64,000 nucleotides of DNA from Pelobates cultripes (lineage: Eukaryota > Chordata > Amphibia > Anura > Pelobatidae), in contig OW240916.1 of the NCBI GenBank assembly GCA_933207985.1, positions 131,259,641 to 131,323,640 on the forward strand, given 5' to 3'. The notes under the pieces were generated by a model, which worked only from the letters and a program-made list of their open reading frames with translations, ran no database searches and was not told where the DNA came from. Every line of letters begins with the position of its first letter. The first letter of the stretch is position 1. Shown piece after piece: positions 58,666-64,000 of the stretch. Both the position numbers and the translations under genes were made by a program.

Positions 58666-60482
58666 TCAAATAAACGGAGCAAACGAGAAGCCCTCATTTA
58701 GACCCAAAGGTTGTAGAGTCTTGAGTCTATAGATCCATCTAGATTCTCTCTGTCTCAATAGACGATCATAGTTCCCTCGCCTCGGATGTCTCTTAACCCA
58801 TTCAAGGCCACAGAACTTCAAGTTACTAGAGTCACTTCGATGGTATTTTTTAAGGTGTCTTGAAATTGGTGTTTCAAGGCGATTCTTAGGGGACCTTACA
58901 TGTTCCATAATTCTTTCTTTGAAAGCTCTAAAAGTCTTGCCTACGTACTTTTGTCCACATGAACAGGACAAGAGATACACCAGGCCCTTCGTGTTACAAT
59001 TAAAAAAGTTTTTTATCTTCATAGAGACTTGACCAGTACTATCATTCACTGTTTTGGATTCTTTAGAGATGTATTTACAAGCTACACATCTACCACAGCC
59101 ATAGGAGCCACATGGAGGATTACCCAGCCATGTGTCCCGTGGCTGTGGTTTAATAGATAGTTGGCTTGGTACTAATAGGTCGCGAACATTACGACCCCTT
59201 CTGGCCGTAATATTAATACATGGACCTAGTACCTCTTTCAAATGTGTATCATTCAAAAGGATCGGCCAAATTCAGGCACTTTCTTACTTCAGACCATCCC
59301 GTATCATATGTGGCGATCATCCGAATGTCGCCTGTATTTTTCGAGATTTTGTTCTCGGGATGGTCACTAAGAAGTTCTTTTCTATCAGTTTCAAGTGCTC
59401 TCTTGTAAGCTTTTTTAAGACAGCGATTAGGGTAGCCTTTCTCCTTAAAATACAAACAAAGTTGATTTGCCTTTATTTTGAAATCTGCTAAATCGCTACA
59501 GTTTCTCCGAAGGCGAAGATATTGGCCAACCGGAATCCCCGCCTTAAGAGGCCTTGGATGATAGCTATTCCAATGGAGCAGGGAATTTGTAGCGGTCGGT
59601 TTTCTGTATAAGGTGGATTGAAGTGTCCCGTCCTCATTGATGGAAATCGTGATGTCTAGAAAATTTATTGAACGTCCCCCAAATTCCGAAGTGAATCTGA
59701 GGTTCTCCGTATTCTGATTTAGACATTCCACTAAATCTACAAATTCCTGTGGGGACCCTTGCCATACCAATAGAATATCATCGATATAGCGTCCCCACCA
59801 TAGGATCTTCGGGAGATAATCCCTCAAAATTTCTGAGGAAAAGATGTCTTTTTCCCACCACCCCAGGTGGAGGTTTGCATACGAAGGGGCACAGGCTGTC
59901 CCCATCGCAGTACCCCTCACCTGGTGATAGAACTTCGTATTAAACAGGAAATAATTATGTGATAGAATAAATTCTAAAAGGCGTACCACAAAATCTGCAT
60001 GAAGATCATCTCTGTGTCCTTTGGTTTAGGAAGAATCTTACATGTTCAAGACCCCTATTATGGGGGATAGATGAATAGAGTGATTCAACATCCAAACTAC
60101 AAAGGTTTGCACTTGAGGATAGCTTAAGTTTAGAAAGTAGATTCAAAGCTTGTTTAGTATCTCTTATGTATGATGGCAAAGTCTCTACCAAAGGTCTCAA
60201 AATTGTATCCACGTACAGGCTACCATTCTGCGTAAGATTATCAATCCCAGAGACTATAGGTCACCCTGGAGGGTCCTGTAAGTTTTTGTGGATTTTCGGC
60301 AGGCAGTAGAAGTTTGCTATCTTGGGCTGACGATTAAGAACAAATTCATACTCGTCACCCGATAGCAACCCTCCACTGCGGCCTTCGTCCAAAATTTCCT
60401 TATATTTTCCCAGATAGTCATTAGTAGGGTCAAATTTCAGGATCCTATATGTCTGTTCATCACTCAGGGTACGTTCCACCAT
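58666..60482 (-). pseudogene. PLE2 reverse transcriptase/GIY-YIG gene, broken
   Basis: Four blocks in order. 60261-60482: ERTLSDEQTYRILKFDP and ANFYCLPKIHKNLQDPPG. 60006-60212: SLDVESLYSSIPHN. 59249-59989: RGTAMGTACAPSYANLHLGW and YIDDILLVW. 58666-59256: CGRCVACKY cysteine cluster, LVYLLSC, KYVGKTFRAFKERI (GIY-YIG). Breaks: an in-frame TGA at about 60261, a 1-nt frameshift near 60015 and another near 59255. The N-terminal KxxDKGG region is lost by truncation. Motifs match PLE1, but the two genes are well diverged. Confidence 0.88.
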
Positions 60483-60540
60483 CCCTATATATTTACATGT
60501 ATCAAGGATTACTACTGTATGTACGTGATCTGAGCGCCAT

Positions 60541-60673
60541 CCTTTCTGCAGACTGTTAAAGCCATGCTACCCCAGAAAGATATGCCATGGAGCCCAGCCG
60601 TATACTGAAAGACTGTATGAAAGAATTTGGCTCCATGGCGTTTGAACTGTATGTACGTGATCTGAGCGCCATC
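60541..60673. repeat. 133-bp unit duplicated around PLE2
   Basis: CCTTTCTGCAGACTGTTAAA onward to GAACTGTAT is repeated from 56851-56962 with one mismatch in about 112 bp. The following TGTACGTGATCTGAGCGCC block also occurs at 60521-60540. The simplest reading is a tandem duplication in the LTR, with PLE2 inserted in the first unit. Confidence 0.75.
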
Positions 60674-60908
60674 CGGTAATAATGTGCGCTCAGATCTAAG
60701 CTATCTGGGGATAGGTAGAATGTGTATGTTCTATGTGATAAATGTAACAGTATGTAATTTTATGTCTTTTATTGTCCTTTGTCTGCCATGTGGCTAATGG
60801 AGTTTTGCCTCTGTCCTTGGAGATAATTGGATTACTTCCCAATTACCTCCAGGACAGAGAGGAGGGATTGTGATGCATTGTGGCAGTGTTTAAAGGTGTA
60901 TGTCTGTG

Positions 60909-60991
60909 ATTGGTCAATGTCCAATATGTTTCCCAGTTTCCCATCTGGTCCCCTAGGGGAGTGTCCACCAGGTGGGAGACCTGCATAAAAG
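60909..60991 (+). promoter_or_regulatory. Possible LTR promoter (ATTGG and TATA-like boxes)
   Basis: ATTGGTCAAT (inverted CCAAT box) near 60910 and CATAAAAG near 60984 in the probable LTR. Spacing of about 70 bp suits a vertebrate promoter. Activity is inference. Confidence 0.4.
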
Positions 60992-61279
60992 CCGGGCAGG
61001 TAGCCCCAGTAAATCAGTTCTGCTTGACCCTCAAACGAAGTGTCGTCTCGTTCTTGGGGGAAATTGGATTGTATGCTGATTGCCAGGAGTGTAAGCTGAT
61101 TGTATGCTTTTCCTGTTCGGCTGTTTCCAGTATTCGTGTGTTTCCTGTTCGGGAGTTGGTGAATTTGTGTAGTTTGCAATTCGGGAGATTGGTGCTTACA
61201 GTAGCTGTTGGTGCATCTGTAAAGGGGAATATCGCCTAAACAGGTTTTTAACCTCTTGTATGCAAAACGGTCCGTTACA

Positions 61280-63257
61280 GTACACATATTGAGACCCCAA
61301 GCAGCCATATCAACCTCCAGTGACTCAGTGGTGTCCACAAGATTTGTGAATGGCTGTTTAATTTAAAACTGGCAATTAAGGCAACAGGTCTAATTTGTCA
61401 AGATGACTGGTTGCAACCTTTTGTAGCTTAATCCTTGAGGTCTAGAATCTGTTTTTATTCTCCATTACTCCAGTTAAAAGGAAATAATTGATTGTTGCAG
61501 AGCCTGTACATTGTAGTTTTTCAACTAGTTTTTGCTGCCTGTCCTGTGAAACACTTAATTTTACTTCTGAGTCCTGCTATAACATCACAGCATGTGCTAA
61601 TTTACTGGAGCAGAGGAGATCCCAATACATTACCTTGGAGTGCTTTGACTTTGGAACAGAGCAGCAGCCCTCTTAATGCAATTCTTGTGAATTGAAGAGT
61701 GCTTGAGTTACTAATTTTTGCAGTTGGTCCAGCCAGAGAAGAAGTGTCTCCTTGCCAATGCCATCCCCCTCCCTGCATCCACTGGGCATTATCCTGTCCT
61801 ATACATTCATTGTTTCATTCTGAACCTTCTATTTTTGTGTACTTTGATTTTGCATAGGTGCCCTGCCTCTCTCAGTGTACTTAGACTCTACAGTTGTAGA
61901 CAAAGCCTGCTTTACCTTGCCACCCTCTAGAGTAGATAAGTAGATCCAACAGTGCCCCAGGCTGTTTACTCGTTTGGGGCCCCACCCTTCATTCTTCACA
62001 TAGGGATTTTCAATGTGACCAAGCAAAGTCCTGCTGCCCTTTATAACCCCATAAGACACTTAAGGTAATGTTATGGATAATCCTGGTTCACTCTGGAGTC
62101 ACAGCCATAACCTTTGGAGCATGGAATGGGAGACATTGTGGCATATCTATCTTTGACCTTAGAGACTAATTATAAGCTGACTCCTCTACCACTGGATTTT
62201 GTGGGGACCCAAAAAAGCATATACTCCATAATGAGAACCCTACTGAGCAGAAGGAATTGATGATTCTAGCAGACCTGTAGCCAAAGGTTAAATGTCTGGA
62301 ATGAATGAGTGGCCAGTAGAGAGAGAAACTGCAAAGCTATGATATCCTGTGTGGATTTTAATGATGCTATGAAGGTGTTGGAGGTAGGACCTTTGGGGGA
62401 ATCTTGTGGAGTGTTTAATTCTTCGGATGCCTATCGGTTCTGTCATGGAGGGGCTTGGAGTGGATGGTGTGTCCTATCATAATATAAACAACCAGTAGTA
62501 ATGTTTATATAGGCCTTTTTGTGAACTTTAGTCATCTAAGACTATTTCAGTGCTTTGGCATTGTTTCTTGAACTTAGGCTATCGATGATGCTAAATTCCA
62601 TTGTATTGTAACTTGTAGGTATGTGAATCAATTATGTATCCCTCTTTCCATTTGTTTCTTTACACTGGACAAGGAAGCATACATTTTAGAGGGGGGAAAG
62701 CATTATGAAAAGGCCAGTGTCCTGTCAATATATTGAGTTCGTGGAAATAATTCTATAAGTGTTATCAGGTGCTGGCACAGTTGCAGACATAGAACAAGTA
62801 AAAACTTCAATAGGCACCATGAACTATTTTCTGAAAAAGATTAATTTTACTGATTCAATCTGAGTCTGAATACAAGCAGTGCACTTCCTCCTGCTTATAT
62901 TACAGTACTGCCTTTAGACATCACGGTTATGATTGCAAACAGCATAACTTTATTACTGACCTATGTCTCTAGAAAAGCTGCTAGATACAGCATATGGCCC
63001 TATGAACCTACATCTTCTGGTAAGATATGAGAAATGCAAAGGTGACCAAAATAAAATTGGTCAAGTCGACAAATGCAGCTATTTAGTACAGTTTGTTGTA
63101 CTTCAGCAACAGGCAGAGATTGTGCACATTTCTCGTGCAAAGATAAGTCCTTATTTACATTGACTAAGGGATCTGTACAGTAGAAAAGAACAGGAGTTGC
63201 ATGAAAGCATACCAGAGACAGATCCAGAACCTAATCTTGGAAGGGGCACTAGTAGAT
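61280..63257. other. Unassigned DNA
   Basis: No gene recognised; short open frames lack visible domains. No repeat boundaries noticed. Confidence 0.5.
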
Positions 63258-64000
63258 TATTTAAAGAAACAATCCAGACACAATAACCACTTCAGCTCTC
63301 TGTAGTGGTTATGGTGCCAGGAGTGCTGTGACACCCTCCCAGAGTAAGTAGTCAAACAGTTTAAGAACAGTTTGACAACTTACCTCGGGTCTGCCAGGAT
63401 TGGGGCAGTAGTAGGGGAGGGGTGAGGGGGTGGTGGTGGGAAGGGGTGTGTGTGCAGTGTGTGTGTGTGAGGTAAACACTTCTTACCTTTTCTCAGGGAG
63501 GGAGGACATTGACATTGCTTCCAATTCAAGATGGTCCTAGTAGTGAGCATGAACTCTAGCCTGCAGCTCAGCTAGACTTAACTCTCGCGAGAACTGCGTC
63601 AATGTTCTGACCTCGCGAGAGGAGTACCCAGTGTAGCAACAAGTTAAAGCTACCGCCTCGTCACTCCCTCCCATGCCGGCTGCCCAGCCAGTTTGCCTGT
63701 GGGCCTTGTGAGTAAGATCTCTAATCTCCCTGCCGGTCCGCGAAGAGACACGGTAGGGCCGGCGCTTGAATTGCGCCTCTGCCTGCACTACTTTCTCGGA
63801 TTCGCAACTGAACGCATACCTGCCAACATTAGGAAGAATTAATCTGGGAACAGAGGAAAGCGAGCTAGAAAGTGGGGTGTGAGCTGACTGCAGTTGATAA
63901 ACCGTGTTCAGGGCGTGAGTGCTACACTATTGTAACAGTTCTACCTTGCCAGCGCCCCTCTCCGATATATTTTAATTCTGCTTTACAACACTTCCCAGCT
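63258..64000 (+). mobile_element. MITE end with GC-rich interior; right end not seen
   Basis: TTTAAAGAAACAATCCAGAC followed by the hairpin AACCACTTCAG...CTGTAGTGGTT and GTGCCAGGAGTG. The interior near 63580-63740 is CpG-rich (TCTCGCGAGA palindrome near 63583-63592). The other end may lie outside the window. Confidence 0.45.

Larger units (their letters stand above)
56963..60513 (-). mobile_element. Penelope-like element 2 (PLE2), 5'-truncated, decayed
   Basis: Bounded by ACTGTAT at 56956-56962 and 60514-60520. The minus-strand order is truncated RT, GIY-YIG domain, a 1.7-kb 3' region with two structured hairpins and a hammerhead-like motif, then an A-rich 3' end similar to PLE1's. Upstream arm and the N-terminal part of the gene are missing. 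Confidence 0.75.
56732..61279 (+). mobile_element. Probable solo LTR, interrupted by PLE2
   Basis: Starts TGTGGCGAAACC and ends GTCCGTTACA, that is, TG...CA, with near-matching 5-bp flanks GTATA (56727-56731) and GTACA (61280-61284). Without PLE2 it is roughly 1 kb. The right part has promoter-like sequence. No gag or pol sequence is adjacent. Boundaries rest on termini and flanks only; LTR class (Ty3-like or retroviral) is undetermined. Confidence 0.5.

Noticed and set aside
60743..61279. Shorter LTR with TGTAAC...GTTACA termini
   Set aside because: Termini are neat, but flanks (ATAAA / GTACA) do not match; the longer version starting at 56732 has near-matching 5-bp flanks.
63537..63788. 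83-codon GC-rich frame, considered as a host exon
   Set aside because: It lies in the interior of a MITE-like repeat and shows no splice-site or domain support.

Overview
This window looks like intergenic or intronic DNA from a large, repeat-rich vertebrate genome, most likely an amphibian (frog). I recognise no host exon, tRNA or rRNA. The grounds for 'frog' are the mix of repeats: many TTAA-flanked miniature elements, L1/Tx1-type LINEs, CR1, R4-like and tyrosine-recombinase retroelement remnants, a Tc1-type end and two Penelope-like elements (PLEs). This assignment is inference; no species-specific gene is present.

Layout. 1-5 kb: unassigned AT-rich DNA, a GT microsatellite, a Tc1-like end, a TTAA-element remnant and an inverted pair of MITEs. 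5.1-10.35 kb: a repeat rich in TTTAGTCGACTAAA interrupted by PLE1 (5513-10255). PLE1 has an intact 809-residue RT/GIY-YIG gene, about 950-bp near-identical inverted arms and a 16-bp target-site duplication (TSD). 10.8-11.4 kb: a poly(A)-tailed retroposon with a 16-bp TSD. 11.57-19.01 kb: LINE element A, full length, 15-bp TSD, intact ORF1, ORF2 broken by one in-frame stop. 21.6-26.2 kb: decayed remains of a LINE, an R4-like element and a DIRS/Ngaro-like element. 26.4-28.9 kb: hairpin-rich fold-back DNA and a three-level MITE nest. 30.15-36.36 kb: LINE element B with 11-bp TSD and frameshifts in both ORFs. 36.4-41 kb: MITEs and a CR1 copy carrying insertions. 41.6-45.9 kb: LINE element C, 5'-truncated and frameshifted. 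46.7-49 kb: MITEs and a plus-strand CR1 fragment. 49.95-52.0 kb: a 2-kb TTAA element with two long palindromes. 53-55 kb: a small hAT MITE and a minisatellite. 56.7-61.3 kb: a probable solo LTR containing a decayed second PLE (PLE2). 61.3-64 kb: mostly unassigned, with one MITE end.

The most interesting signal is in the PLEs. Both carry, in the 3' region, a compact hammerhead-ribozyme-like motif whose stem II differs in sequence but keeps pairing, plus further hairpins between the ORF and that motif. In PLE1 the motif is present in both arms in opposite orientation. Minimal hammerheads in PLE terminal repeats are known from the literature, so the class is not new; the covariation between two families and the extra two-tier hairpins deserve a second look. 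The genes do not form operons: each retroelement is an independent unit, and several are nested in one another.
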